Source of the DNA: Methylotenera sp.
GTDB lineage: Bacteria; Pseudomonadota; Gammaproteobacteria; Burkholderiales; Methylophilaceae
Reading direction: 5' to 3'
NCBI GenBank assembly: GCA_021732365.1
Contig: JAKFVD010000018.1
Span: forward strand, 1 to 64,000
Length of the DNA: 64,000 nt
Shown: positions 45,880-55,047 of the stretch, in pieces
Layout of the letters: each line of letters starts with the position of its first letter
How positions within the stretch are numbered: position 1 is the stretch's first letter
Notes under the pieces: generated by a model
The model's input: the letters and a program-made list of their open reading frames with translations, nothing else
Database searches by the model: none
Told to the model about the DNA's origin: nothing
Translations under genes and position numbers: made by a program

Positions 45880-46785
45880 ATGAAATTAGCAATGATCGGC
45901 TTAGGCAAAATGGGCGGCAATATGGCTGCGCGTTTATTACGTCACAAAATTGAAGTCGTAGGCTTCGATTTCAACACAGAATTCGTCAACACTCTAGTTA
46001 AAACTGAAGGCATGATTGCAGCTAGCTCTGTAGTAGATGCCGTTAGCAAATTAGAAGGACAAAAAATTGTTTGGTTAATGTTGCCAGCAGGCGAAATTAC
46101 CGAAAATCAAATCAAAGACTTAATTCCGTTATTAAACAAAGGCGATATTATCGTCGACGGCGGCAACTCAAACTACAAGCACAGTCAACGTCGTGGCGCG
46201 ATGTTAGCAGAACAAGGCATCGGCTTTATTGACTGCGGTACTTCTGGCGGCGTTTGGGGCCTGGATAACGGTTACTGCCTGATGTACGGTGGCGATAAAC
46301 AATACGCAGACGTATTGGCGCCTTATGCGCAAGCATTGACACACGCAGACCGCGGTTGGGCACACGTAGGTCCAGTAGGCTCTGGTCACTTCACTAAAAT
46401 GCTACACAATGGTATTGAATACGGCATGATGCAAGCCTTTGCTGAAGGTTTAGACTTGTTAAAAGGCAAAGAAGAGTTCGATTTAGATTTAGCACAAATT
46501 ACTGAATTATGGCGTCATGGCTCTGTTGTGCGTAGTTGGTTACTGGACTTGACAGCCGAAGCACTCAAAAACGATCAGGATTTAGACTCAATCGCACCGT
46601 ATGTTGCAGATTCTGGTGAAGGTCGCTGGACGGTGGTTGAAGCGGTTGAGCAAGGTGTTGCGGCGCCAGTGTTAACAGTGGCATTGCAAGCGCGTTTCAG
46701 AAGCCAAGATAAACATGGTTACAGCTACAAACTGTTATCGTTAATGCGCAATGCTTTTGGCGGTCATGCAGTCAAGAAAAACTAA
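45880..46785 (+). CDS. gnd: 6-phosphogluconate dehydrogenase, short (NAD-type) form
   Basis: Oxidatively decarboxylates 6-phosphogluconate to ribulose-5-phosphate. The 301-residue length marks the short class (GndA-like, often NAD-dependent) instead of the ~470-residue NADP class. Rossmann motif GLGKMGGNMAARL, then VDGGNSNYK, FIDCGTSGGVWGLDNGYCLM and HNGIEYGMMQAFAEGLDLL are present. ATG 45880 (MKLAMIGL, preceded by AGGA) is chosen over the longer frame from 45817. First gene of the gnd-zwf unit. Confidence 0.93.
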   Translation: MKLAMIGLGKMGGNMAARLLRHKIEVVGFDFNTEFVNTLVKTEGMIAASSVVDAVSKLEGQKIVWLMLPAGEITENQIKDLIPLLNKGDIIVDGGNSNYKHSQRRGAMLAEQGIGFIDCGTSGGVWGLDNGYCLMYGGDKQYADVLAPYAQALTHADRGWAHVGPVGSGHFTKMLHNGIEYGMMQAFAEGLDLLKGKEEFDLDLAQITELWRHGSVVRSWLLDLTAEALKNDQDLDSIAPYVADSGEGRWTVVEAVEQGVAAPVLTVALQARFRSQDKHGYSYKLLSLMRNAFGGHAVKKN

Positions 46786-46804
46786 ATAGTTAAAAAATTA
46801 AGCG

Positions 46805-46832
46805 TTTATTGAGGGGTTTTCCCCTCAATAAA
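46805..46832 (+). other. Intercistronic hairpin between gnd and zwf
   Basis: Perfect 12-base arms TTTATTGAGGGG / CCCCTCAATAAA with a TTTT loop. No T-run follows, so it is more likely a stabilising or processing element than a terminator. Confidence 0.7.
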
Positions 46833-46902
46833 TATAGCGACTTAACCCTTTTATTTAACCAAATTTTATATTTTTCAAATTTCATATTTTTAAGGTTACG
46901 CA

Positions 46903-48393
46903 ATGACTCAAACAATCGACCCCTGTACTCTGGTTTTATTTGGGGCAAGTGGTAATTTAGCGCGTGTAAAGCTTTATCCTGGATTATTCAGACTAGATTC
47001 AATTGGTCGCTTACCTGCTGAATTGAAAATTTTAGCGGTTGGCCGTCAAGAAGTGACTTTAGAAGCATGGCGTGCTGATATTAAAAGCATGTTGGATGCT
47101 AAGTTTAAAAAAGGCTACGACGCAGCGGCATTTGAGCGTTTTATCGCACGTAATTTCTACCATGCTAATCCGCCAACAGATCCTGATGCGTTTAGCAAGC
47201 TTAAAAATACATTAAGTGATACATCAATATTCCCACAAAACTTGGCTTACTTTTTATCCGTTCGCCCAGTAGATTTCGCGCCTGTGGTGGAATCGTTAGC
47301 AAAAGTGGGCTTAACGCAAGAAGATAAATTTTGGCGCCGTGTTGTGGTTGAGAAACCATTTGGTACCGATTTGGCCTCTGCAAAAGAATTGCAATCTGCG
47401 TTAACTAAAAACCTGAAAGAAAGCCAGATCTATCGCATCGACCATTATCTGGGTAAGTCTGCGTTACAAAACATCCTGCTACAACGTTTTACCAATACGA
47501 TATTAGAGCCGATTTGGAATAATCAATATATCGATCATGTACAAATCACCAATACTGAAATGCTGGGCGTTGGCGACCGCACCCAGTTCTACGATAGTAC
47601 CGGTGCGCTACGCGACATGATTCAAAGCCATATCCTGCAAACTTTGGCTTTAACCGCGATGGAATTGCCGAAAGACTTGACGCCTGATGGTGTGCGCGAT
47701 GCAAAAATCAAGGTTCTAGAGCAAATTCGCCCGATTCCTGTAAACGAATTGAGCAAACATGCTTTCCGTGCACAATATGCGGCTGGTGAAGTCCGTACTT
47801 CTGAGGGCAAGGGCGAAAAAGTACCGGGCTATTTGGAAGAGTTAGGAAATCCTGACAGCGTAGTAGAAACTTATGCAGCGCTTAAATTGTTTATTGATAA
47901 CCCACGCTGGAAAGGTGTGCCGTTCTATATCCGCACCGCAAAACGCTTGCATGAAGCGGATACCCGCATTTCTATCCGCTTTAAAAAAGCACCGTTACAA
48001 GTGAATGAGCAAGATCAAAACTGGCTGATTATCGGCATTCAGCCGCGTGAATGTATCAAAATGGAGATTCAAGCCAAAGTACCAGGCTTAGATATCAATA
48101 CCCGCACCATTCAGTTAGACGCTGCAAACCGTTTGCCTGAAGATGACACGGTTGATGCCTATGAGGCTTTATTGCTTAACTTAATGCAAGGTGATAATTC
48201 AAATTATCTGCATATTAATGAAGCGGAAGCGCAATGGCGTTTGGTTGATCCAGTGGTTAAAGCTTGGGCAGCGGATAAATCGCCAGTGCATCAATACACT
48301 GCTGGATCTTGCGATCCTGAAGCTTCAAAAGTGATTTTTGAAGCAGAAGATCAGTTCTGGCGATATAGCATTGAGTTAGGCGGCGATCAGTAA
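46903..48393 (+). CDS. zwf: Glucose-6-phosphate 1-dehydrogenase
   Basis: First step of the oxidative pentose phosphate / oxidative RuMP branch. The 496-residue protein has the N-terminal coenzyme motif LFGASGNLARVKLYPGLF, the catalytic RIDHYLGKSALQNILLQRF (His in DHYLGK) and a complete C-terminal domain. It is co-directional with gnd and ends before a terminator. Confidence 0.95.
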   Translation: MTQTIDPCTLVLFGASGNLARVKLYPGLFRLDSIGRLPAELKILAVGRQEVTLEAWRADIKSMLDAKFKKGYDAAAFERFIARNFYHANPPTDPDAFSKLKNTLSDTSIFPQNLAYFLSVRPVDFAPVVESLAKVGLTQEDKFWRRVVVEKPFGTDLASAKELQSALTKNLKESQIYRIDHYLGKSALQNILLQRFTNTILEPIWNNQYIDHVQITNTEMLGVGDRTQFYDSTGALRDMIQSHILQTLALTAMELPKDLTPDGVRDAKIKVLEQIRPIPVNELSKHAFRAQYAAGEVRTSEGKGEKVPGYLEELGNPDSVVETYAALKLFIDNPRWKGVPFYIRTAKRLHEADTRISIRFKKAPLQVNEQDQNWLIIGIQPRECIKMEIQAKVPGLDINTRTIQLDAANRLPEDDTVDAYEALLLNLMQGDNSNYLHINEAEAQWRLVDPVVKAWAADKSPVHQYTAGSCDPEASKVIFEAEDQFWRYSIELGGDQ

Positions 48394-48449
48394 TCGTTAA
48401 AAATAATTTGCAATCAAAGTGTGATTTATTGTTATTATTTGCACTCATT

Positions 48450-48476
48450 AAAAGCGGGGTTAATACTCCGCTTTTT
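48450..48476 (+). terminator. Terminator after zwf
   Basis: AAAGCGGGGT-TAAT-ACTCCGCTTT stem with one G-T pair, followed by TTTTTA. Confidence 0.75.
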
Positions 48477-48509
48477 ACCTTTTAATAGATTAGTGAATGA
48501 GCCTTAAGC

Positions 48510-49085
48510 ATGAGTATAAAATCTGATAAATGGATACGCCAAATGGCTGAACAACACGGCATGATAGAGCCGTTTGAGCCGAATCAAGTCAAGATGAATG
48601 CCGAAGGCCAGCGCATGGTTTCTTATGGCACCTCTAGCTATGGATACGATATTCGTTGCAGTAAAGAATTTAAACTGTTTACCAATTTAAACAGCACCAT
48701 TGTTGACCCCAAAAATTTCGACCCGAATTCGTTTGTGGAAGTGAATGCTGACTATTGCATTATTCCGCCGAATTCATTCGCATTAGCCCGCACTGTTGAG
48801 TACTTCCGTATACCACGTAATGTGTTGACGATATGTTTAGGCAAATCAACCTATGCGCGTTGCGGCATCATTGTAAATGTCACCCCATTTGAACCTGAAT
48901 GGGAAGGTTATGTGACATTGGAATTCAGCAACACGACACCACTACCAGCCAAAATCTACGCCAACGAAGGCTGCGCGCAGGTATTGTTTTTTGAAGCCGA
49001 TGCAGATGACGTTTGCGAAACCAGTTATAAAGACCGTGGTGGTAAATACCAAGGTCAAGTGGGCGTTACACTGCCTAAAATCTAG
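48510..49085 (+). CDS. dcd: dCTP deaminase
   Basis: Deaminates dCTP to dUTP for dTMP synthesis. The 191-residue protein has [36 protein letters not shown] and the C-terminal [17 protein letters not shown] motif. It pairs with thyA and folA later in the window in the dTMP pathway. Confidence 0.95.
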   Translation: MSIKSDKWIRQMAEQHGMIEPFEPNQVKMNAEGQRMVSYGTSSYGYDIRCSKEFKLFTNLNSTIVDPKNFDPNSFVEVNADYCIIPPNSFALARTVEYFRIPRNVLTICLGKSTYARCGIIVNVTPFEPEWEGYVTLEFSNTTPLPAKIYANEGCAQVLFFEADADDVCETSYKDRGGKYQGQVGVTLPKI

Positions 49086-49127
49086 CAAAAAATCTGTTAA
49101 TGCATAAGATTTAATTAAGGATATTGA

Positions 49128-51368
49128 ATGAAGTTTCGCTTTCCCGTTGTTATTATTGATGAAGACTTTCGCTCTGAGAACTCCTCTGGCTTGGGTATTC
49201 GTGTACTGGCAAAAGCCATTGAAGCTGAAGGTTTTGAGGTATTAGGTGTCACTAGTTATGGCGATTTGACCTCGTTTGCCCAGCAACAAAGCCGCGCTTC
49301 AGCCTTTATTTTATCGATTGATGACAATGAGTTTGTTGAAGGTAACCACGACGCACTAGACAACTTACGTAAGTTTGTTGATGAAATTCGTTATCGTAAC
49401 GAAGAAATCCCAATCTTCTTGCATGGTGAAACGCGCACTTCACGCCATATTCCAAATGAGATTCTGCGCGAACTCAACGGCTTCATTCATATGTATGAAG
49501 ATACGCCTGAATTTGTGGCGCGCTATATTTTGCGTGAAGCACGTACTTATTTAGATAGCCTGGCTCCGCCGTTTTTTAAAGCATTGACAGAATACGCAGC
49601 AGATGGCTCTTATTCGTGGCATTGCCCTGGCCATTCTGGTGGCGTGGCATTTTTAAAATCCCCAGTCGGCCAGATGTTTCACCAATTCTTTGGCGAAAAT
49701 ATGTTACGTGCCGATGTGTGTAATGCGGTAGATGAACTTGGTCAGCTTTTAGACCATACAGGCCCTGTAGCCGCTTCTGAACGCAATGCGGCACGCATTT
49801 ACAACTGTGATCACTTGTATTTTGTGACTAACGGTACCTCAACCAGCAATAAAATGGTGTGGAATAGTACAGTCGCGCCGGGCGACGTAGTGGTGGTAGA
49901 CCGCAACTGCCATAAATCGATTTTACATGCAATCATCATGACAGGTGCGGTACCGGTATTTTTAATGCCAACACGTAACCATTTTGGTATTATCGGGCCG
50001 ATTCCAAAAAGCGAATTTGAATGGGAAAACATTCAAAAGAAAATCGACCGCAACCCTTTTATTTTAGATAAATCAGCTAAACCACGCGTTTTAACCATTA
50101 CGCAATCGACATACGATGGTGTTTTGTACAACGTAGAAGAAATCAAAGACATGTTGGATGGCAAGATTGACACCCTGCATTTTGATGAGGCTTGGCTACC
50201 ACATGCCACATTCCACGATTTCTATGGTGATTATCATGCGATTGGAGAAGGCCGTCCGCGTTGTAAAGAGAGCATGGTGTTTTCAACACAATCTACGCAT
50301 AAATTGTTAGCGGGCTTATCTCAGGCCAGCCAAATTTTGGTGCAAGATGCCGAAAACAATAAACTAGACCGCGATATTTTCAATGAAGCGTACCTAATGC
50401 ACACCTCTACCAGTCCACAATATTCGATTGTGGCCAGTATTGATGTTGCGGCGGCCATGATGGAAGCGCCTGGTGGCACGGCATTGGTTGAAGAAAGCTT
50501 GATGGAAGCTTTAGACTTCCGCCGCGCCATGCGCAAAGTGGACGAAGATTGGGGCACCGATTGGTGGTTTAAAGTGTGGGGGCCTGACGACTTAAGTGAA
50601 GAAGGTATTGAAGAGCGCGACGCATGGATGTTAAAAGCCAATGACGCTTGGCACGATTTTGGTAATCTGGCAGAAGGTTTTAATATGCTGGACCCAATCA
50701 AGGCGACCATTATTACACCTGGTTTGGATATTAAAGGTAATTTCTCGGATAAATTCGGCATACCTGCAGCGATTGTGACTAAATACTTAGCTGAGCATGG
50801 TGTAATCGTTGAAAAAACTGGCTTATATTCATTCTTTATCATGTTCACTATCGGCATTACAAAAGGCCGCTGGAACACGATGGTAGCCGCCTTACAACAA
50901 TTTAAAGACGACTACGATAAGAACCAACCTTTGTGGAAAGTACTACCTGAATTTGTACAGAAACAACCGCGCTACGAAAAAGTAGGCCTGCGTGATTTGT
51001 GCGAAAAAATTCACGCCGTTTACAAGGCCAATGATGTGGCGAAATTAACCACAGAAATGTATTTATCAGACATGGTGCCAGCGATGAAACCGACTGACGC
51101 TTTCGCCAAAATGGCGCATCGAAAAATTGACCGTGTAGCGATTGATGATTTGGAAGGCCGAATCACCGCAGTGCTGCTAACACCCTATCCACCTGGTATT
51201 CCGCTATTAATTCCAGGCGAACGATTCAATAAAATCATTGTGAATTACTTAAAATTTGCGCGTGAATTTAACGAAAAATTCCCTGGATTTGAAGCAGATA
51301 ATCACGGTTTGGTGAAAGAAATCGTAGATGGTAAAGCCGTTTATTTTGTAGATTGTGTAGAACAATAA
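49128..51368 (+). CDS. Arg/Lys/Orn decarboxylase (PLP, class I)
   Basis: A 746-residue fold-type I decarboxylase with the N-terminal receiver-like wing domain (VVIIDEDFRSENSSGLGIRVL), the PLP domain with the Schiff-base lysine Lys392 (STQSTHKLLAGLSQ) and the C-terminal OKR domain. In betaproteobacteria this gene commonly follows dcd. Substrate (Arg, Lys or Orn) cannot be fixed from sequence; the product is a polyamine or its precursor. Confidence 0.9.
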   Translation: MKFRFPVVIIDEDFRSENSSGLGIRVLAKAIEAEGFEVLGVTSYGDLTSFAQQQSRASAFILSIDDNEFVEGNHDALDNLRKFVDEIRYRNEEIPIFLHGETRTSRHIPNEILRELNGFIHMYEDTPEFVARYILREARTYLDSLAPPFFKALTEYAADGSYSWHCPGHSGGVAFLKSPVGQMFHQFFGENMLRADVCNAVDELGQLLDHTGPVAASERNAARIYNCDHLYFVTNGTSTSNKMVWNSTVAPGDVVVVDRNCHKSILHAIIMTGAVPVFLMPTRNHFGIIGPIPKSEFEWENIQKKIDRNPFILDKSAKPRVLTITQSTYDGVLYNVEEIKDMLDGKIDTLHFDEAWLPHATFHDFYGDYHAIGEGRPRCKESMVFSTQSTHKLLAGLSQASQILVQDAENNKLDRDIFNEAYLMHTSTSPQYSIVASIDVAAAMMEAPGGTALVEESLMEALDFRRAMRKVDEDWGTDWWFKVWGPDDLSEEGIEERDAWMLKANDAWHDFGNLAEGFNMLDPIKATIITPGLDIKGNFSDKFGIPAAIVTKYLAEHGVIVEKTGLYSFFIMFTIGITKGRWNTMVAALQQFKDDYDKNQPLWKVLPEFVQKQPRYEKVGLRDLCEKIHAVYKANDVAKLTTEMYLSDMVPAMKPTDAFAKMAHRKIDRVAIDDLEGRITAVLLTPYPPGIPLLIPGERFNKIIVNYLKFAREFNEKFPGFEADNHGLVKEIVDGKAVYFVDCVEQ

Positions 51369-51413
51369 GTTGCTTAATTTATTCGTGCATTTTTAAGTGT
51401 TAAGTTTTGCAGA

Positions 51414-51896
51414 TTATTTTCTAATATAAACTAAATCACTATATTCAAGACCACTCGCTGCGATGTGGTCTTTTTTTTCACTTAAACTCCAGTCATTCAA
51501 ATCAATATCTGCAAAAAATGCATCACCTGCAACCGTAGTATTCACTTGAGTTAAATACAGTTTATTCGCCAGCGCGATACCGTCTTTATATAGTTCTGCA
51601 CCACCAATCAAAAACGGCTCGTTATCTGTTTTACACAATTCAATCGCCGATTTTAGTGAGTGTGCAATTAATGCACCTTCAACATGATAGTTTTTGTTGC
51701 GCGTTACAATCACAGTTGTGCGGTTAGGTAATAAACGCCCTAATGATTCATAGGTTTTGCGCCCCATAATAATGTGGTGACCTGTAGTTAATGCTCTAAA
51801 ACGCTTCAAATCTTCTGGCAAATGCCAAGGCAGCGTATTGTTGATGCCGATAACGTTATTGTCTGCAACCGCAACGATAATAGATAAGTTTGCCAT
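51414..51896 (-). CDS. folA: Dihydrofolate reductase
   Basis: Reduces dihydrofolate to tetrahydrofolate. The 160-residue protein has VAVADNNVIGINNTLPWHLPEDLKRF (the Asp/Glu site in PWHLPED), IIMGRKTYESLGRLLPNR and FLIGGAELYK. ATG 51896 (MANLSII) is chosen; the frame continues to 51920, but the added residues are not family-like. Confidence 0.93.
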   Translation of the reverse strand: MANLSIIVAVADNNVIGINNTLPWHLPEDLKRFRALTTGHHIIMGRKTYESLGRLLPNRTTVIVTRNKNYHVEGALIAHSLKSAIELCKTDNEPFLIGGAELYKDGIALANKLYLTQVNTTVAGDAFFADIDLNDWSLSEKKDHIAASGLEYSDLVYIRK

Positions 51897-52022
51897 ACCG
51901 CCATTATACTGAATCAGCATACCACTTAATATATGGACTTCACCCGTTTAGCCCACTTTGCAGTATATGAATATTTTTAACATAAATTATCGACAAGTTA
52001 ACGACTAAAGCCGGTTAACTTT

Positions 52023-52063
52023 TAAGCAATAAAAAGGCGCTAACCGCGCCTTTTTATTGCTTA
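52023..52063. terminator. Strong terminator below the PepSY gene
   Basis: Perfect 18-base arms (52023-52040 and 52046-52063) with core AAAAAGGCGC / GCGCCTTTTT and a 5-base loop. It serves the PepSY gene on the minus strand and insulates folA. Confidence 0.88.
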
Positions 52064-52078
52064 TATCAAACGCAAGAA

Positions 52079-52606
52079 TTACTCATGACCTACTTGATAA
52101 ACCTCATAGCTTTTTTCAACAATCTTGCCAGTTGTCGCATCCACTTCTACTTTAACCTCTTCTTTATCCGCTTCTAAAATATCAAACTCGTATGATGCTT
52201 TACCATCTGCCTCAAGTTCATATTCTGTTTCAACAACAGTGCCAGGATGTGCGGCTAATGCTGTTGCTTTAGCGTCCGCCTCTGATACTTTAGCCAAGGC
52301 TTTAAATTTCGCGTCATCTGCTTTTACTTCTTGCTCAACTTCAGTAATTTTACCTGTTTTTGCATCGCACTCGATATCCCAAGCAGCGCCATCAGCAGAC
52401 TCAACATCAAACTCATATGTTGGTTTTTTATTTTCTGATTTCATTTCTAATTTGACGATTTTGCCTTCATGCGCAGTTAAAGCTGCTTTTACGCATTTGC
52501 CTAAGCTATCTACTTTATTAGGCTTGATAGTTTGATGGTCAGCAAAAGCTGTATTTGCTAAAAATGCTGCGGCCACTAGTGTGGCACCAATTGCTAAACG
52601 AATCAT
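52079..52606 (-). CDS. Periplasmic PepSY-domain protein
   Basis: A 175-residue exported protein with a signal peptide (about 1-22, cleavage near AFA-DH). Two PepSY repeats follow: one ends in [19 protein letters not shown], the other in [19 protein letters not shown]. Each repeat begins with a helix of the form [11 protein letters not shown]. PepSY domains are proposed protease inhibitors or metal-responsive modules; the role here is unknown. Confidence 0.85.
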   Translation of the reverse strand: MIRLAIGATLVAAAFLANTAFADHQTIKPNKVDSLGKCVKAALTAHEGKIVKLEMKSENKKPTYEFDVESADGAAWDIECDAKTGKITEVEQEVKADDAKFKALAKVSEADAKATALAAHPGTVVETEYELEADGKASYEFDILEADKEEVKVEVDATTGKIVEKSYEVYQVGHE

Positions 52607-52731
52607 GGTTATCTCCAGAGTGAATTAAAAAATGTATCCCAAAATCATTACATCTTGAATTTGAGCAAGAATTGTACCTAAAAATTCGTAGGTCATTGAT
52701 TAATTACATCATTGTTACAATTACGGCTCCA

Positions 52732-52752
52732 TACAGCCAAATACTGGCTGTA
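52732..52752 (-). other. Hairpin downstream of thyA
   Basis: TACAGCCA-AATAC-TGGCTGTA, perfect 8-base arms, within the 173-base spacer between thyA and the PepSY gene. On the minus strand the T-run lies before, not after, the stem, so it is not a canonical terminator of thyA. Confidence 0.4.
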
Positions 52753-52779
52753 AAAAACCAAATGTATAAATGAGATGTG

Positions 52780-53574
52780 CTAAACAGCGACTTTTGCTTG
52801 AATAGCAGGATGTGGGTCATAGTTCTCTAGTGTGAAATCTTCAAATTTAAACGAAAAAATATCGTTAACTTGCGGGTTAATACGCATTTGCGGGAGCGAT
52901 TTTGGTGCACGTGATAATTGTTCGCGCACCTGCTCCATATGATTGCTGTAAATATGCGCATCGCCCAAAGTATGCACAAAATCACCCAGTTTTAATCCGC
53001 ATACTTGCGCCACCATCATAGTTAATAACGCATAAGATGCAATATTAAACGGCACACCCAAGAAAATATCTGCACTGCGCTGATAAAGCTGGCAACTCAA
53101 TTTACCATCAGCCACATAAAACTGAAAAAATGCATGACAAGGTGGCAATTTCATCTGGTCGACATCCGCCACATTCCAAGCCGAAACAATTAAGCGGCGC
53201 GAATCAGGTGTTTTTTTAATGGCATTAATGACTTGTGTAATCTGGTCGATATGCGTGCCATCCGGCTTGGGCCAATTACGCCATTGGTAACCATAAACCG
53301 GACCTAAATTTCCATTCTCATCGGCCCACTCATCCCAAATACGTACGCCATTTTCTTTTAAATAGGCAATGTTGGTACTGCCTTGTAAAAACCAAAGTAG
53401 CTCATGAATAATGGATTTTAAATGGACTTTTTTAGTCGTGAGAAGCGGAAAGCCTGCATTTAAATCAAAACGCATTTGGTAGCCAAACACAGAGGTTGTG
53501 CCTGTACCTGTGCGGTCTGTTTTAGCGTTGCCGTGTGCTAAAACGTGATTCAGTAAATCAGTATATTGATTCAT
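52780..53574 (-). CDS. thyA: Thymidylate synthase
   Basis: Makes dTMP from dUMP with methylene-tetrahydrofolate. The 264-residue product equals the E. coli length. The catalytic Cys is in [12 protein letters not shown], and [20 protein letters not shown] and GDAHIYSNH are present. ATG 53574 (MNQYTDLL) is chosen; the longer frame to 53595 would overlap thrC. It follows thrC after 4 bases and is probably co-transcribed. Confidence 0.95.
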   Translation of the reverse strand: MNQYTDLLNHVLAHGNAKTDRTGTGTTSVFGYQMRFDLNAGFPLLTTKKVHLKSIIHELLWFLQGSTNIAYLKENGVRIWDEWADENGNLGPVYGYQWRNWPKPDGTHIDQITQVINAIKKTPDSRRLIVSAWNVADVDQMKLPPCHAFFQFYVADGKLSCQLYQRSADIFLGVPFNIASYALLTMMVAQVCGLKLGDFVHTLGDAHIYSNHMEQVREQLSRAPKSLPQMRINPQVNDIFSFKFEDFTLENYDPHPAIQAKVAV

Positions 53575-53578
53575 AACG

Positions 53579-55000
53579 TTAAGTATTGTTGACAATAAAA
53601 TCTTTAATCGCTGTCACATCGACATCCATTACCGTGAATTTTTGCGGCAACTGCTCTATGCCTTTTAGGCTGTCTGGGCGAGGTGGCACTTCGCCTAATG
53701 CTTCTACTAACGCATCTTCAAATTTTGCTGGCAACGCCGTTTCTAGCACCACCATTGGCGTGTTTTCTTGTTTATATTCAAGCGCTACTTTAAGGCCGTC
53801 TGCAGTATGCGTGTCAATCACCACATTATATTTTGCTTGAGATTCGCGTATGGTTTGCATGCGATTAATATGATTACTGCTTCCAGAAAAAAAGCCATAA
53901 TCGGCTAATTTTGACATCAAATGTTTAATATCAAAGGCACCGCCTTTATCCACGCTAGCCCACAACTCGCGCACTTTGGCGCTATCGCGACCTACCAAAT
54001 CAAACACAAAGCGCTCAAAGTTGGATGCTTTGCTGATATCCATTGAAGGGCTAGACGTATGATAAGTATTAGCGGAACCGCGTGGGCGATAGATGCCTGT
54101 TTTAAAAAACTCATCCAACACATCGTTTTCGTTAGTAGCAACCACCAGCCTATCAATAGGCAGGCCCATCATGCGTGCAATGTGGCCAGCGCATACATTG
54201 CCAAAATTGCCGCTTGGAACAGAAAAATCTACTTTTTGCGAATTGTTTGAAGTTACTGCAAAGTAGCCTTTAAAGTAATACACCACTTGCGCAACGATAC
54301 GGCCCCAGTTAATCGAATTAACTGCGCCTATTTTGTATTGCGCTTTAAATGCCGCATCGTTTGAAACCGCTTTCACCATATCTTGGCAATCGTCAAACAC
54401 GCCATTTACTGCGATATTAAAAATGTTTTCATCTTGCAAGCTAAACATTTGCGCGGTTTGAAAGCGGCTCATTTTTTTGTGCGGTGATAGCATAAATACG
54501 CGCACACCTTTTTTACCGCGCATCGCATATTCCGCCGCAGAGCCAGTATCACCAGAAGTCGCACCTAAAATATTGGTTGTCGCACCGTTTTTAGTTAATA
54601 CATATTCAAACAGATTGCCTAACAACTGCATCGCCATATCTTTAAAAGCCAGCGTTGGGCCATTTGAGAGGCTTAATAAATACAAATTGTTTTCTAGCTG
54701 GATGGTTGGCGTAATATCTGTGGCGTTTTGCCCTGCACGTGTAAAACTGTACACATCCGCCCTGTAGGTTTTATCAATAATCGCTTTTAAATCAGCCGCT
54801 GGAATATCGTCAATCAGACGACTTAGAATCGCAAAAGCTAAATCGGCATAAGTCATACCACGCATTGCGCTTAAGTCGGCATCGTTAAATTGGGGATAGC
54901 TTTCTGGCAAATACAAGCCGCCATCTGGCGCTAAACCACCCAGTAAGATTTCGCTAAAATTTAAGGCGGGTGATTGCCCGCGAGTAGATATATATTTCAT
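53579..55000 (-). CDS. thrC: Threonine synthase
   Basis: Last step to threonine, from O-phosphohomoserine. The 473-residue protein is of the long class, with [32 protein letters not shown] and the PLP lysine in [17 protein letters not shown], and with [15 protein letters not shown]. In related genomes it normally follows hom directly; here a three-gene secretion unit lies between the two. Confidence 0.95.
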   Translation of the reverse strand: MKYISTRGQSPALNFSEILLGGLAPDGGLYLPESYPQFNDADLSAMRGMTYADLAFAILSRLIDDIPAADLKAIIDKTYRADVYSFTRAGQNATDITPTIQLENNLYLLSLSNGPTLAFKDMAMQLLGNLFEYVLTKNGATTNILGATSGDTGSAAEYAMRGKKGVRVFMLSPHKKMSRFQTAQMFSLQDENIFNIAVNGVFDDCQDMVKAVSNDAAFKAQYKIGAVNSINWGRIVAQVVYYFKGYFAVTSNNSQKVDFSVPSGNFGNVCAGHIARMMGLPIDRLVVATNENDVLDEFFKTGIYRPRGSANTYHTSSPSMDISKASNFERFVFDLVGRDSAKVRELWASVDKGGAFDIKHLMSKLADYGFFSGSSNHINRMQTIRESQAKYNVVIDTHTADGLKVALEYKQENTPMVVLETALPAKFEDALVEALGEVPPRPDSLKGIEQLPQKFTVMDVDVTAIKDFIVNNT

Positions 55001-55047
55001 TGCAAAAACACGGTTAAAAAAATAAGTTGTTATTATAAATTGATTGC

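Noticed and set aside
53575-53595. N-terminal extension of thyA
   Set aside because: It would overlap thrC, and the ATG at 53574 gives the exact family length.
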